The position numbers and the translations under genes were made by a program. A stretch of 5,838 nt of DNA, taken from assembly GCA_002782905.1 (NCBI GenBank), contig PFJA01000245.1:1-5838 (forward strand). Direction: 5' to 3'. Source of the DNA: Lysobacterales bacterium CG_4_10_14_3_um_filter_64_11 (GTDB lineage: Bacteria; Pseudomonadota; Gammaproteobacteria; Xanthomonadales; Xanthomonadaceae). The notes under the pieces were generated by a model, which did not search any database, had not been told where the DNA came from, and saw only the letters and a program-made list of their open reading frames with translations. This document shows, in pieces, positions 5,395 through 5,838 of the stretch. The first letter of the stretch is position 1; each line of letters begins with the position of its first letter.

Positions 5395-5838
5395 TCAGCG
5401 GATACCGCGTGCGCGAAGGTTTTGTGGCGAGAAGTCTTCCGGCGTCGCCTGGTAGCTGAAATCGAACGGACTCTCTTCGTTATCCAGCAGACCCGTGATG
5501 TAGCGGCCGGTTTTGAGGTCGTGTGAGGTCTCCAGGGTGGCCCAGAATACCGGCACCTCGTAATAGTTCACCGACGGCGCTTCCATGTAACGCCAAATGT
5601 TGCCCTGACCGTCGTAGTGATCGAGAATCAGGATCGACCAGCTGTCCTCGTCAACGTAAAACGTACGCCGGGGATTGATGTGGCGGCTGCCCTTCTTGAG
5701 CGTTGCCTCCACCACCCACACCCGATGCAGTTCATAACGCAACAGATCCGGGTTGAGGTGCTTGGGCCGAATCAGATCCTTGAGCTTGACCTTGTCGCTA
5801 TGCGCCTTGTACGAGTTGTACGGCACGAAGATTTCCTT
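5395..5838 (-). CDS. DUF1329 family periplasmic protein (C-terminal 147 residues, runs off right edge)
   Basis: The visible part is 147 residues and the frame stays open to the window edge, so the N-terminus with the expected signal peptide is missing. An in-frame GTG at 5826 is an internal Val codon, not a start. The reading KEIFVPYNSY at the edge, then LNPDLLRYELHRVWVVEATL (28-47), RRTFYVDEDSW (57-67), DHYDGQGNIWR (73-83) and the aromatic NYYEVPVFWATLE (91-103), is the typical DUF1329 C-terminal half. The family is grouped with LolA-like periplasmic carriers, which hold lipid or lipoprotein acyl chains in a half-barrel; substrate binding here is inferred. It commonly neighbours a DUF1302 outer-membrane protein and the YCF48 and RND genes. 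The gene ends 83 bp before the propeller gene, with the UUCG hairpin between them. Full-length members are around 450 residues, so roughly a third is present. Confidence 0.85.
   Translation of the reverse strand, partial: KEIFVPYNSYKAHSDKVKLKDLIRPKHLNPDLLRYELHRVWVVEATLKKGSRHINPRRTFYVDEDSWSILILDHYDGQGNIWRYMEAPSVNYYEVPVFWATLETSHDLKTGRYITGLLDNEESPFDFSYQATPEDFSPQNLRARGIR

Noticed and set aside
1..5838. CRISPR arrays, tRNA or rRNA genes, insertion-sequence transposases
   Set aside because: I saw no regularly spaced direct repeats, no tRNA-like cloverleaf with a T-loop signature, and no transposase-like product on either strand.

Overview
The window comes from a GC-rich proteobacterium, most likely a gammaproteobacterium. 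The napEFDA gene order, the GTGGGAGC-headed REP-like repeat and the DUF1329/YCF48/RND envelope cassette all fit this, but no feature fixes the genus. Every gene I can support is on the minus strand, so the biology reads from right to left. Two gene groups are present, and both run off an edge.

Right and middle (5838 to 1684): an envelope transport cassette. It starts with the C-terminal 147 residues of a DUF1329 (LolA-like fold family) periplasmic protein. A perfect 10-bp hairpin with a UUCG tetraloop follows. Next is a secreted seven-bladed YCF48/BNR-type beta-propeller protein, then, 10 bp later, a complete 833-residue 12-TM RND/MMPL exporter. In many proteobacteria these three families sit together with a DUF1302 outer-membrane protein, whose gene would be expected just beyond the right edge. 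The likely theme is movement of a hydrophobic or lipid-like substrate through the envelope, with the exporter in the inner membrane and the LolA-like protein and propeller in the periplasm. The substrate cannot be read from the sequence.

Gap (1683 to 1377): about 307 bp without a gene. It holds an inverted pair of REP-like ends around a perfect 8-bp hairpin, a second small hairpin, and a CTGA-N6-TCAG site resembling an FNR/ANR/DNR box. That site lies exactly 22 bp before a plausible -10 element, which is the class II FNR promoter geometry, and it faces the nap genes.

Left (1376 to 1): the start of a periplasmic nitrate reductase operon, napE-napF-napD-napA. NapE is a small membrane protein, NapF a polyferredoxin-type accessory protein, NapD the chaperone that binds the NapA Tat signal, and NapA the Mo-bis-MGD catalytic subunit, cut at residue 152 by the window edge. 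The genes are tightly coupled: 2 nt between napE and napF, and overlaps at napF/napD and napD/napA. napB and napC would be expected beyond the left edge. The cell probably reduces nitrate in the periplasm under low oxygen.
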